A stretch of 64,000 bases of DNA from Paramecium sonneborni (taxonomy: Eukaryota; Ciliophora; Oligohymenophorea; Peniculida; Parameciidae). Below, one piece after another: positions 48,601 through 61,174 of this stretch. Position numbers and translations under genes: made by a program. The notes under the pieces are model-generated. The model saw only the letters and a program-made list of their open reading frames with translations. It was not told where the DNA came from and did no database searches. The stretch covers positions 379,382 to 443,381 of the forward strand of contig CAJJDN010000081.1 in the NCBI GenBank assembly GCA_905182985.1, read 5' to 3'. How positions within the stretch are numbered: position 1 is the first letter of the stretch; every line of letters begins with the position of its first letter.

Positions 48601-49371
48601 TTGAATAAATATCAAAAACTTTTGTCATCTATAACTTTAATTTGTGCATATATTGAATACTTTAAATTTCAAAGTTTCTACAATGTGATTTTCTTGTAGT
48701 AAAAGTAAAGAAACAAATTTTCATAGTTTGCCATCTGCTAGCTTAAATTATATATAAACTCAATAAGAATTCTAAACATTAAATTATAATTTTAAATCGA
48801 AAACAATTTTAACAAATCCTTCTTGAGGACAATTTCATAATGAAATTACCATAAAATACAATAATAGCCTAATTAATAAAGTGCATTAAATTTTTTTATT
48901 AATTTTATTGAAACTTTGAAAAATAATAAATAATTTGTTAGATAATTTAGAATACACTTAAAATTTTTTTAATTTTTCGTTTATTTCTGATTCATTCAAT
49001 GACAGCAATAACCATTTATTTGATATGTAAATGTCTTGATTTGGAATATAATATCTGTATTTACGATAAATATTCCCAACAGATATTAATAGCCTTAAAT
49101 GTTCAACCAGGAAAAAAATGATATTTAATATCTGCTATTACTTTTTAAGGTTAAACTGCTGATATCCTGGGTTGAATTAATGGAGACAAACCCTGAAATA
49201 TTAATTATAAGATGGATTAAAAGATCTATTTCTGGTAGGAGTTAAGGAAATAGTCCTTTCTCTTAATGATTCTTTCATTAACTAAACATCAGAAATTATA
49301 ATAATAAATCTTTAAGTTGCTTAAAAATGCATCATATACTATTTATTAGATAGTATGGCTTCTAAAATAAT
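48601..49371. other. Gene-poor stretch
   Basis: Nothing supportable on either strand. Confidence 0.3.
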
Positions 49372-49851
49372 ATGCCTCTTTCTTTTATTCAATAGTCATT
49401 CTTTTAGCATTAAGAAGTAGCTGTTAATCAATTTCTATTTAGCAGTTTTTGTTTAAACAGTCTGATGGATAGAATGAGATAAAAAATAAAAAGAGCTCAT
49501 AAAAGAATGCAGTAATGGAAGACAAGGAAATTCTAAAGGGATTTAATTAGTTCATTTTATAATAATAACATTGCCGATCTTAAATAATGTCAAATTTACT
49601 TCATCATAATTCAAAATAAGTTATCTCTAATCTACTTATAATTTTTATTAGTACATTAATCCTCTTCCTAAATTAAACAGGTACAAAAAGAATTATAAAA
49701 ACAAAGGGCAATCACCAAAAAGTCAGAATATTATGAAAAAATATGCAAGGAGCAACTTCGAGAAGTAGAAGAATTAAAAGCAAATTTATAAGTCAATTAT
49801 ACCAAAACCACGATTAGATAGAATAATGTGAATGAGTAGAGCTTAAAGTGA
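49372..49851 (+). CDS. Candidate small gene, 159 aa, basic N-terminal half and coiled-coil C-terminal half
   Basis: ATG 49372-49374 to TGA 49849-49851 without intron, 160 codons. Middle part is strongly basic (MRQKIKRAHKRMQQWKTRKF), then a hydrophobic Ile/Leu stretch, then a charged coiled coil (KKSEYYEKICKEQLREVEEL). The two charged parts look like real protein; the hydrophobic centre (49,590-49,670) has the composition of AT-rich noise and could instead hold an intron I cannot place. No family recognised. It lies in the relic-rich desert, so it may itself be a decaying gene. Confidence 0.4.
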
Positions 49852-50073
49852 AGTAATAAATACTACAATCTCTAGTCTTAATGAACTAAAAATCTCTAAA
49901 GGTTATATCTAATAACTATATTATGCTATTAAACATGAGTTTTAAGTTTTTTAATATGATTAAATATTTAGAATAAGATTAATAAAGCTTTATAGTTCTA
50001 ATAACATTATGCTATAAATTTTAAAAAGTAATATTTGAGATATATAGCATTAATTTTTAAGTTATTTGTTGTG

Positions 50074-50376
50074 ATGATGATTAAGCATTTGCATCAGTAT
50101 CTTGAGGAGGAATATCCAGGTTTCTTGGTGACAAAAGTTGATGTTGACAAATTCTTCAAAAACATAATTAATAAAACTTAAAATTAATTTAATTTTCTGG
50201 ATGCTTGTAAGATAACACAATTTCTCACATTGCAAAATTAAATAAGTTTGTTCACTTCATATAAAGAATATTAAAATTTAATATGTAATTTCAATTTTTA
50301 AAGTCAATAAAAGCTTATAAGAAGTTAGTTTTTATAATTTCGCTATAAAATTAAATTGTGGACACACACAAAATGA
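50074..50376 (+). CDS. Doubtful ORF, 100 aa; only the first quarter is protein-like
   Basis: ATG 50074-50076 to TGA 50374-50376; frame open upstream to about 49,955. The segment HQYLEEEYPGFLVTKVDVDK (50,086-50,145) has clearly higher G+C and looks coding; after it the sequence becomes AT-rich with Gln/Asn/Phe. Probably an exon fragment of a lost gene rather than a gene. Confidence 0.25.
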
Positions 50377-52366
50377 TATATTAATCTTGCTTTTGGAAAC
50401 ACTTTCCTCCCTTGGTTATTCACAAGGCCTCTATCAAAGGTTTGGCGAATTCGGTTACCCTTTTTTTATAGAATTCTACTGATTTTTAATTAAAGATATG
50501 AAAAAAGTTATGATGTTCTATTTTTCTTCTTAGTATTGCGTAAACAATAGGCCTCCTTCTTTAGGTAGACTGAAGAGTAGTTAATTTTTTTTCCTATTCT
50601 TCGAATTAGTTTGTGAATACTTTCTTATCGCACTAAAAGAATAAAAAGAGATGATCAACCAATTTTGCTAAATCATTTATTTAAATTAACATTTCTAAAA
50701 ATATTTGCATAATTATTGACTAATCAATTTTTAATTACTCTAATTATTTGACTCTATTAATCAGATAAATATTTCAAATGATATTTAATCTAACTTTTCT
50801 TTATGATTAATCGTCATGGTATGACAAACAATTCGATTATTTTAAGTACTGTATTAATTTACCCTCTCTAATAGTTTTTTATTGCTTATTTACTTATCTG
50901 TTTTAATACGAAAATTATTATTTTGATTTGGAAGAACTTCAGATTATGCAACCTTTTAATTATTGAATTCTTCCATATTGACTTTAAGTCTTTTAAAGTT
51001 TCTTCCTAAGAAGTAGTAATGAGGAAGAAATTCCAACAATTCTCTTGGAGCTTAACTTGATTTTTTTTCTTTTATATTTTTGTGGTACCAAACTACATTT
51101 TTCAGGTGTGAAAATTTAGATGATTCAAATTCTTCAATATTATTTATAATAAATATTATATAATAAATCATGGTTTAAACATTCTAATTCAAGTTATATA
51201 ATGCAATTAACTTTTTTAAAATACAACAAAAATGGGTTGCTGTATCCCTAAAGTTATATTATTTTATAAGTGATATTATTTGATTATTCTATTCTACATT
51301 CTATATAATTTACATAATAAATAGTATTGATACTCAAATATTTTTCTACCAATCTTTATAATTTCTTAATTTTGGATCAATTTCTTGATTGTAGTATTCT
51401 GTTGTTGAAGTTGTTTAAAAACCTCCTTTTGTCATATAGAATCCTAATAAATTTATCATTCAATTTCTTATTTTACAAATACCTGAAAACTTAGTAAATC
51501 TTAATACAACTTATATTTATTATTCTTGCATTTTCAAATAATTTCAAACCAGTTCTGCATTTGTGTTTTTTATTTTCAAATATAATTAATTTAAAATGAT
51601 GGCGCTTCAAATAGATATTTTGTTACAAGATTAAGAAACAAATTTTTAATAAGAATGAGTAGTAAATTATACAAAAGATTTCAGCCTTAAATCATAAGAA
51701 ACCATTTCAGCTGCTGTTTTAAAATAGCAATCTTAAATATTATTATTCTTGTTCTCGTTTTCCCCTTTAAGTATTCAGTTTTTGGAGATTATTAAGGAAA
51801 AATATTAGATTTATTAGCTTCTCATATCATTCAACTGGTGCTCTGTCAATAATTTATCTAAATAATAAATAGGAATTCAATATTTTTTTCTTAAATGATA
51901 GAAACAACTGTTGGGTATCACCTCATATAAGATTTAAAGAAATTCACACTGCAGATGACATTCTATTGAAACTTAGGTTTAAATTAAACACACTTGAGAT
52001 TCTTCCTTCTCATCTTTACAGTTATGAAACTAAGTAATATTGTAAAGTAAATATTAATAGTTTATTATCATAATTATTTCTTGATTTAGATATATCGATA
52101 CAGTCACTTTCCATATAACCTTCGATTCAATTATTTTAGAATGGTTATTATTTAATTTATCTCTTTTTACCAAACCAATGTAATTAAATATTAATAAAAA
52201 AGAATTATATTTAATTTATGCAATAATATATTTAAAATTGTAAACTATCAATAAATTCAAATAGATATTCCACATATATTCAAATGAAAAATAGTTTCTG
52301 CATTTAACTTATTTTAAATACATTCACCAATTATTTATTGATTACATTATAGGCATCCATTGATTA
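50377..52366. other. Gene-poor stretch with one short richer island
   Basis: Around 50,400-50,460 the plus strand has a small less AT-rich island (reading LGYSQGLYQRFGEFGYPF) that does not extend into a gene. Otherwise featureless AT-rich DNA on both strands. Confidence 0.3.
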
Positions 52367-52560
52367 TCATGTAACACTTAGTAAGTAGAATTTTAAAGTG
52401 GCAATAGTAGTATACATCATTACTCCTTCTTCAGAAGTCGTTCCACTCACTTCCTTTGCAGTTATTTTGAAAGAAGTAATCCTTTCTTAGGCTCTAGAGA
52501 AATTGATAGTATTTTTGGCTCCAGAATCTAAATCGAGGATATTGCTCTGGCATAACCATT
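52367..52560 (-). pseudogene. Relic exon, unknown family
   Basis: Minus-strand frame of about 64 codons ending TGA 52369-52367, reading LCQSNILDLDSGAKNTINFS, then AQERITSFKITAKEVSGTTS and EEGVMMYTTIATLKF. Its G+C and residue mix stand out sharply from the flanks, so it was once coding. Neither a start nor partner exons are visible. Confidence 0.4.
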
Positions 52561-53280
52561 ATGAAGAAAAAGGATTTGAATGTTATAAATAATAATGTAT
52601 TCATTTAATATATCTAAATTTATACATATATACATATTTTCTTTGCAGAACTATTAATTTAATAACATTCCAGAAATTCAAATCTTGATCACTCTTGAAT
52701 GCTAAGATGGAAAAGCAAGCTTTATCCAATAGTAATCCTGAATTAAGCAAACAAATGTTTTTTTCTGTAATTTGTTAGGCAGTAATCAATTTAAATTAAT
52801 TTGTTTTAAAATCCAACAATCATCAATTTAATAAACAAATAATCCAAATCCAACTTTTTTTTTATTTGAATGTAGAATTTAAATTAAACCTAGCTTAAAA
52901 TTAATTCGATAAAAAAATAAATAGCAAAGGTCTATTTTAGAATATATAATTTATTTACATTCATTTGAATGAATTAATAATTACAATAAATTATTTGTAA
53001 ATTTTTAAAAGAAAAATTAAAGAGCTTTTATTCACTTAATCCTTACTTTCCTAAAAAGGTTGATGAAAAAGTAGGATAGGATATAAGAAACAATTCTATA
53101 TATATATTTATATATTAGAAATATTAAGATTAACAATTAAATGACAATTTTGTAGAATAATAAAAGCACTCTAAGCCAATATGCAATACTAAGAGCCTAT
53201 CTAAATTCTAGAAGATTAGGTAGCCTTCTATTGCTCATGTCACCTTTATTTCTGTTATTTTAATTTTTTTTTTTATTGCC
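52561..53280. other. Gene-poor stretch
   Basis: No supportable feature; includes short TATATA runs near 53,100. Confidence 0.3.
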
Positions 53281-54593
53281 ATTACTATACTATAAGGGAT
53301 CATTTAAATTAATTATTTTACCTCTAAGTTACCTTAAGATAATTTAGATTAGAGATGGTAGTATTTACTATCTCAGGTAAAAATTAATTAAATGGTACTT
53401 TAGTATCTACGTAATATAGATTATTTACTATTACATCTAATTATCAGAAACATATTGGACATAATTAAAATCCTTAGATGATAATTTAAAATCATCTCGA
53501 TCCTAGAGTTCATTAAAATATCACTCAAGTGATGTAATGCTCATTAATCTCATAGGAGAGATCTTAAATAGATCTCTTAATAATAATAATAATTGAGATC
53601 CTTTGGGGATTAATTGAATCAACTAAGGATTTTAATTAATAATCTGTTATTTATTAGATCTAATCACCCAAGGTGAAAATTAATATATATATATCTATCT
53701 CATGAAGTGATCTTAATAAATTACACCCATGAATGTAATAAATTCAAATAATTAAGATCCTTAGTTGATTACTCATAAATTAACTAGGAATATAATTATT
53801 TATATGAAAGCCTTCCGCTACTTAATTATTTGATTAAGTCAGTAGGGAAGGCTAATATTTATAAGCATTTGGAGATGATATATTTAAATCGCATATAGTG
53901 TAAATTATAATTCCCGAATACTGTAGTTAATCTTATTTTATTATTACTTTGATATATTTAAAGATGTACTGTAAGAAAAAATTGATTAATTTCATTTGGT
54001 TATTTGTTATTTTAAAGGCCTCTATGTGAGTGTAATTATCATATAGGAATCTCAGTTATTATTATTAATTATGTCTCATGGAAGAAATTTATTTAAAATC
54101 TGGATAGATTTTTAATAGATCAATCCCTTGAGATTAGATTAAATAAATGTGATATCTCGATGATAAATATTATCAACTAGGGATCCTTTAATAAATCACC
54201 TGAAGTTGATAGGATTTAATCACTTCAGAATAAATATATAGAGATCTAATAGGAAATCATGAAAGATATATTAATTACCACCTGAAGCGAATAATAATCC
54301 ACTTTAGGTGTATGGATCTTAATTAATTATTGCAAAAGCCTATACTTAAATAAGGGAAGGCTTATTTGTATTTTAATTATTTATAATCACCTCGAGTGAT
54401 ATTTAAATCTACATAAGATGATTTATAATTACTATTTTCAAATATAGGTAACATGATAATTATATATCATGGTAGCTAGTAGACAATTAATCTATTAGGA
54501 GCCATAGTATCTAATTGCTAACTCTTTGGTTTTAATTATATTCTTATATCTGAATAATCCATATGATAGAAATTCAAATCCTATTCTTAAGTA
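53281..54593. repeat. Dense array of short inverted repeats (hairpin array)
   Basis: Perfect or near-perfect stems follow one another with little spacer. Examples: TTACCT/AGGTAA (53,329-53,334 with 53,375-53,380) enclosing GAGATGGTA/TACTATCTC; AGATGAT/ATCATCT (53,476-53,497); ATCACT/AGTGAT (53,520-53,533); AGAGATCT/AGATCTCT (53,557-53,577); AGCCTTCC/GGAAGGCT with inner CTTAAT/ATTAAG (53,809-53,853); CACCTGAAG/CTTTAGGTG (54,279-54,310). Arms are 5-9 bp, loops 2-15 nt. There is no open frame of note. The right 544 bp are duplicated 1.5 kb further on. Could be a foldback-type element, a processed structured RNA region, or a cruciform-forming control region; none can be decided by eye. Confidence 0.6.
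54050..54593. repeat. 544-bp direct repeat, copy 1 (partner 55,591-56,134)
   Basis: Right half of the hairpin array, from CTCAGTTATTATTATTAATT to CCTATTCTTAAGTA. Matches the partner at a constant offset of 1,541 with no difference seen. Confidence 0.9.
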
Positions 54594-54985
54594 TGAATAA
54601 AAATAAATATTATTATTTGACACATTTTTAACTTGTTTTGATATGATTCTTTAAAGCTCAGCATTATCTACTATCTGTATTAATTTTATAATTTAAAAAG
54701 AAATATTTACTTTGTTTATGTTATTTTCAATAAATTAGTTAATGAAAAGTGTTGTTAGTAATATAAAATTGATCAGATGACGGTTTCGATTAATAATTAA
54801 TAATAAACCATAATTTATAAAGTCTAAAGCTAAAAAATATAAATTAGTATACATAATCAAAATAGAAATGTTCAAAATTTTGAAACTAAATGATAAGTAT
54901 TAGTAACTGCATAAAAAAATTTTATTAAACATATGATCAATAAAAGCTGTTCATAGTATTGATAAATTAACTTCTTCAGTAATTT

Positions 54986-55402
54986 ATGACATTAGATAAG
55001 ACAATGAAATATCAAGTTAATGTCCAGCACAACAAAAATTTCAGACCAGAGACACACAATCCTAGAAATGGAGAAAGCCTGAAGATTAAGATGTACAACC
55101 CACAGATGTATAAGGTTGGATAGATGTATTTTTAGAGAAAACTCAACAACATCATGGGTCAGATAAAATAGGTCGCAGAAGATATAACAAAAAAGTTAGA
55201 ACTTATCATTAAACATTATATTTATAGAATTTTAGCCACCTACAGATGCAGGAGAGATAAGAGCTAATTTTTTTATCTAATTTCATTTGATATGTTAGTT
55301 GTTGATAAGCTTTTTGGTTTCATAGATTATGATTATACATTTATTTTTATTTTCATATATTAATTAGTGACTACATAAAAAGTATAAATTAATAAATTGT
55401 GA
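54986..55402 (+). CDS. Candidate gene island between the two hairpin-repeat copies, 138 aa
   Basis: ATG 54986-54988 to TGA 55400-55402, 139 codons. The first 70 codons are much less AT-rich than anything nearby and clearly protein-like: MTLDKTMKYQVNVQHNKNFR, then NGESLKIKMYNPQMYKVGQ and LNNIMGQIKQVAEDITKKLE. After codon about 75 the composition turns to AT-rich Phe/Tyr/Ile, so the true 3' end probably uses a small intron (a GT at about 55,196 follows AAAAA) or the gene is truncated. No family recognised. It is bracketed by the two copies of the 544-bp repeat, which suggests capture or duplication around it. Confidence 0.45.
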
Positions 55403-55590
55403 GGCATAATGCAGACAGAAAATCATCTATTGAATCTTTTGATTAAGATCATATTTGATTTAAGGTAAAACGAATTTTCTATTTAATCTATGGTAAAATA
55501 GAAATTAAGTGAAAATACAATCATTAATATTATCACAAGTTTTATCTTTAGATATATATTTACCTACTAAATTATTTTTGGATATCAATA

Positions 55591-56134
55591 TCTCAGTTAT
55601 TATTATTAATTATGTCTCATGGAAGAAATTTATTTAAAATCTGGATAGATTTTTAATAGATCAATCCCTTGAGATTAGATTAAATAAATGTGATATCTCG
55701 ATGATAAATATTATCAACTAGGGATCCTTTAATAAATCACCTGAAGTTGATAGGATTTAATCACTTCAGAATAAATATATAGAGATCTAATAGGAAATCA
55801 TGAAAGATATATTAATTACCACCTGAAGCGAATAATAATCCACTTTAGGTGTATGGATCTTAATTAATTATTGCAAAAGCCTATACTTAAATAAGGGAAG
55901 GCTTATTTGTATTTTAATTATTTATAATCACCTCGAGTGATATTTAAATCTACATAAGATGATTTATAATTACTATTTTCAAATATAGGTAACATGATAA
56001 TTATATATCATGGTAGCTAGTAGACAATTAATCTATTAGGAGCCATAGTATCTAATTGCTAACTCTTTGGTTTTAATTATATTCTTATATCTGAATAATC
56101 CATATGATAGAAATTCAAATCCTATTCTTAAGTA
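55591..56134. repeat. 544-bp direct repeat, copy 2 (partner 54,050-54,593)
   Basis: Second copy of the hairpin-rich segment. Its right end abuts directly on the 231-bp module beginning ATTATAGTGAAAAATTAAAA. Confidence 0.9.
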
Positions 56135-56365
56135 ATTATAGTGAAAAATTAAAAACTTTTCAATTAAAAAGCAAATTAGAAATTTATTGAATTGGCATGT
56201 AGAATTTTAAGAAATACCTGAGATTTTAGTAAAAGGTTTTATAAAAATTAATTAGATAGAAGAAATTGTTTGAAAAAATTATGTAAAAATTAATATTTTT
56301 CACCCAAAATCATGAATTAGAACTGAAGGTATTGAAAATTTAATTAATTCTATCTTTTTTTAACT
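56135..56365. repeat. 231-bp dispersed module, copy 1 (others 59,523-59,753 and partial 61,053-61,165)
   Basis: Begins ATTATAGTGAAAAATTAAAA, ends TATCTTTTTTTAACT. Appears identical to the copy at 59,523; the third copy is cut after about 113 bp. Confidence 0.85.
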
Positions 56366-57125
56366 ACTAGCCTATAATCATCAATATGATGTTGCTTATT
56401 CTTACTATTTAATCGTATTATGAAAGAAAAAGATTTAATTAATTAATTTAGGATTGTTAACAAAACCGAATTAATCAGATTTCTTACAATCATGAATAAA
56501 TTACAAAACTAAATTAATTTATTAATTTGAAAAAATAAATGATAAATGAGAAAAAGATTAAATCTTTTCCAAACATAATAATTTCTTCTTCATTCTCATA
56601 TATTTTGAGACAAAAGTAAATCCCTATATCCTCTACCTACTAATTAAAGGACATATGTGCCATTTTAATGTTCAATTCACACACTTTAAGCCAAAAAATT
56701 TAATAATGTTTAAACTGCCATTTTATTATTTAGCAGTTAACTATTAAACTCATCATAATCGTAAATCTTTCTCGATGCTATTCATTTGTTATATTTCAAT
56801 TAAACAAGCTTCAAAATAGTTTTATAAGATTTCTAACATTTACGATTCAATACTATTTATAGCCTTGATTTATAAAAATAAAAAATATATCCAATAATAT
56901 TACAGCAATAAACAAAACTAGCAAAATAGATTTATTATAGTTTTAAAGTAAAATGTAGTGAACATACATAATTCTAATAGACTGTCCCTTTTTTTCATGT
57001 AAAATAGCAGCCAAGATAACCCGAAAAATAGGGTTAGTTAAATTTAAAGTGTTTTTTAAGGTTTACAAGAATCATAGATAATTAATAAAACTGAAGTAGA
57101 ATAGGGTAAACATAAAAATCATACG
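56320..57125. repeat. 0.8-kb dispersed repeat, copy 1 (partner 63,104-63,927)
   Basis: From GAACTGAAGGTATTGAAAAT to GTAAACATAAAAATCATACG. The partner differs by scattered substitutions and a few small indels (for example an extra AT-rich insertion near 63,727-63,752), so this pair is older than the identical ones. Non-coding on both strands as far as I can see. Confidence 0.85.
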
Positions 57126-58224
57126 ATATTGATCAATAAATCATGGTTTCATACTTAATTAAAAGATTATACTAAAAAGTATAAGACATTAGTATTGAAC
57201 AAAGGTGGTTAATCCCCTAAATTCCATATAAAAAACAAGGATAAATATGGTTACCTTTAGAATTATTGAGAAGAATTAGAACTCAAACCAAGAGATATAA
57301 TCATTAAAATTAAAATTGATAAATCTTATACATTAAAAAGTCTAATAGTAAAATATTATATATAATATCTCATAGCATTAGAAGTTTATAACAATATATG
57401 TGAGAATAACCAGATTGATTGTTAAATTCGCTACTCTATCTCTAAAATTAATGCAGTCAGTAAATTATCAATATACATAAAATAATATTGTTAGGGATTT
57501 CGTCATTAGTTAAAAATATTAGTCTCATGATTTTAATCATTCATATTTTAGATTCTAACATATGAAAAAATTCGTTAGGTAATACAATATAAAGTATGTA
57601 CTTTTCTAAATAAACCAATGAGTTACAATATCATTTCTTAATGGAAATTTATTTAATTGTAAAGAAATAAGGTTATAATAAATAACCCTTTAATATCTAA
57701 TTAAATATGATTAGTTTAAGTGAAACACTAATCTTATAAATAAAAAACAATAATGAATCTAATTTGAAAAGATACTTCAGATACATTGAAGATTTTTAAC
57801 TATTCCAATAATTCAATAATTGAATATAATTATATAAAATTCTCCTCAATATTTTAATTAAAAATTTCACATCTTCCCTTTTCAATTTAAATATTGAGTT
57901 AGGTGGAACTAAAATAGAAATGATATAACAATAAATCTAATGATTGATTGTGATCACCTTCATAAATAAATTTATTCTATAAAATTTAATAAGGAATGAT
58001 TATAAGATCAAATTATATTTACCATTTATTTTAAAATAGGTATAAACGAACAATCCCTTATCAATCTCTATTCAAATCAATAAATACAATTGTTTGTACC
58101 TTTTTACAGACCAACCATTTCTCTTATTTTAATTTGATTGTTTTATAACTTTTATGATTCATAAAATTTTGCAACATTTTAGTATATGATAAAATCCATT
58201 AATATTTTTCTCTTGCAGTTATTC
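57126..58224. other. Gene-poor spacer between repeat modules
   Basis: No supportable feature on either strand. Confidence 0.3.
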
Positions 58225-59635
58225 TTATGTATCTAAAATATATTGATACATTTAATAAATGAGATTAAGTTAATTCTAAATTATGTAAATTAAAAAAAAC
58301 ATTATCCTAAGATACTAAACTGCAATAGTACCACTCATAAATAATCTTAAGTTCTTAGAGTAAGATCCATTACGAATTATTTTGTTGATATCACCAAAAA
58401 AAATAAGGAGATAAGATAGAATATTTGAATTAAATTTGAAAATCTCTAAGAAAAATTATTAAATATAAAATGAATATACAAAGACATCTTTAAGTAATAC
58501 ACTTAAACTTGCATTTCAGCATAAATAGATTATAACCACTAATTTTAATATATGATGTCGAATAACAGTACTAGGTACAGGTTATATAATCGCATTATGT
58601 ATATGAAAGCTAATATTATGTATTCTCGCTTTAAAGTAAGTTTCCTGTAAATTCTTACAACCCTTCAATTTCTTAAAAAATTATTATCTACAGGAAACTC
58701 TAATAAAAAGTTTGACAGTTAAATTGATATAGAGATTTTTGATAAATACTAAATTAATAAATTAGTATGAGAAGCTCTAAAAGTATAAAGGTCTATATAA
58801 TTTGATATCAGATTTTAAAAGAAAGCTTAACCGTTAAATCAGACACAACCAACTCAAATATGTCTTTTAAATTAATAAGATCTTAAAATTTTCAATCAAA
58901 ATATTTTGTAGATTTTAGAATTAGCATGTTTTAACTTTATGTTGATTTAATTATCTAGATTTTATAATTATAAATTCTCAATTAAAAATTAAACCTACAC
59001 CTCTAAAGTAGAAGCATCATTTTGAATATGTAATAATTTCATCAAACTTTTTACTGATTCAACCGTATTATAATTGAGATAATTTTAGTAAAGTGTTAAG
59101 ATCTATTTAATAAAGAAGTTATGTGATAGTTACAAAGTGATTTTTCCAAATAAAAAGGTTAAATCTATAAACAAGGTTGAATCAAAGTTATTTTATAGAA
59201 AATATATAGTTAAACTTTCACAATAATTCTTTACTCTCAATTTTAGGGCTTCTTGAAAAACAGAAGTAAAAAGGAAAGAACTAATTAATAAAATATATAT
59301 TCAATATTAAAATTGTTTAATGATTTTTCTTACTTTATAAAATTAAATTGAATAAATAAATTCATGATATGCATATATTCAATATATTAAAAATTACATA
59401 ACCATTTTATAATAAAATTTATAAATCATTTTGAATACTTAATTAAATTACATTCAATAAATATTATTCATAATAATTTAGATTCAAGATTTTGATTAAT
59501 TTTTTTTTAAATTCTCATACTCATTATAGTGAAAAATTAAAAACTTTTCAATTAAAAAGCAAATTAGAAATTTATTGAATTGGCATGTAGAATTTTAAGA
59601 AATACCTGAGATTTTAGTAAAAGGTTTTATAAAAA
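58225..59635. repeat. 1.41-kb direct repeat, copy 1 (partner 59,755-61,165)
   Basis: From TTATGTATCTAAAATATATT onward; offset to the partner is a constant 1,530. I saw only one mismatch (TCATTATAGT at 59,521 against TCCTTATAGT at 61,051). Includes the 231-bp module at its right end. Contains no coding frame of note. Confidence 0.9.
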
Positions 59636-59753
59636 TTAATTAGATAGAAGAAATTGTTTGAAAAAATTATGTAAAAATTAATATTTTTCACCCAAAATCA
59701 TGAATTAGAACTGAAGGTATTGAAAATTTAATTAATTCTATCTTTTTTTAACT
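59523..59753. repeat. 231-bp dispersed module, copy 2
   Basis: Same as 56,135-56,365; ends exactly at the single N (59,754), after which the sequence jumps to the start of the 1.41-kb repeat copy. This abrupt switch at an N looks like an assembly join. Confidence 0.85.
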
Positions 59754-59754
59754 N

Positions 59755-61165
59755 TTATGTATCTAAAATATATTGATACATTTAATAAATGAGATTAAGT
59801 TAATTCTAAATTATGTAAATTAAAAAAAACATTATCCTAAGATACTAAACTGCAATAGTACCACTCATAAATAATCTTAAGTTCTTAGAGTAAGATCCAT
59901 TACGAATTATTTTGTTGATATCACCAAAAAAAATAAGGAGATAAGATAGAATATTTGAATTAAATTTGAAAATCTCTAAGAAAAATTATTAAATATAAAA
60001 TGAATATACAAAGACATCTTTAAGTAATACACTTAAACTTGCATTTCAGCATAAATAGATTATAACCACTAATTTTAATATATGATGTCGAATAACAGTA
60101 CTAGGTACAGGTTATATAATCGCATTATGTATATGAAAGCTAATATTATGTATTCTCGCTTTAAAGTAAGTTTCCTGTAAATTCTTACAACCCTTCAATT
60201 TCTTAAAAAATTATTATCTACAGGAAACTCTAATAAAAAGTTTGACAGTTAAATTGATATAGAGATTTTTGATAAATACTAAATTAATAAATTAGTATGA
60301 GAAGCTCTAAAAGTATAAAGGTCTATATAATTTGATATCAGATTTTAAAAGAAAGCTTAACCGTTAAATCAGACACAACCAACTCAAATATGTCTTTTAA
60401 ATTAATAAGATCTTAAAATTTTCAATCAAAATATTTTGTAGATTTTAGAATTAGCATGTTTTAACTTTATGTTGATTTAATTATCTAGATTTTATAATTA
60501 TAAATTCTCAATTAAAAATTAAACCTACACCTCTAAAGTAGAAGCATCATTTTGAATATGTAATAATTTCATCAAACTTTTTACTGATTCAACCGTATTA
60601 TAATTGAGATAATTTTAGTAAAGTGTTAAGATCTATTTAATAAAGAAGTTATGTGATAGTTACAAAGTGATTTTTCCAAATAAAAAGGTTAAATCTATAA
60701 ACAAGGTTGAATCAAAGTTATTTTATAGAAAATATATAGTTAAACTTTCACAATAATTCTTTACTCTCAATTTTAGGGCTTCTTGAAAAACAGAAGTAAA
60801 AAGGAAAGAACTAATTAATAAAATATATATTCAATATTAAAATTGTTTAATGATTTTTCTTACTTTATAAAATTAAATTGAATAAATAAATTCATGATAT
60901 GCATATATTCAATATATTAAAAATTACATAACCATTTTATAATAAAATTTATAAATCATTTTGAATACTTAATTAAATTACATTCAATAAATATTATTCA
61001 TAATAATTTAGATTCAAGATTTTGATTAATTTTTTTTTAAATTCTCATACTCCTTATAGTGAAAAATTAAAAACTTTTCAATTAAAAAGCAAATTAGAAA
61101 TTTATTGAATTGGCATGTAGAATTTTAAGAAATACCTGAGATTTTAGTAAAAGGTTTTATAAAAA
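59755..61165. repeat. 1.41-kb direct repeat, copy 2 (partner 58,225-59,635)
   Basis: Near-identical tandem copy following the N at 59,754. After 61,165 the sequence diverges into unique DNA (ATAAATTAGATAGAAATTAG). Confidence 0.9.
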
Positions 61166-61174
61166 TTTATAAAT

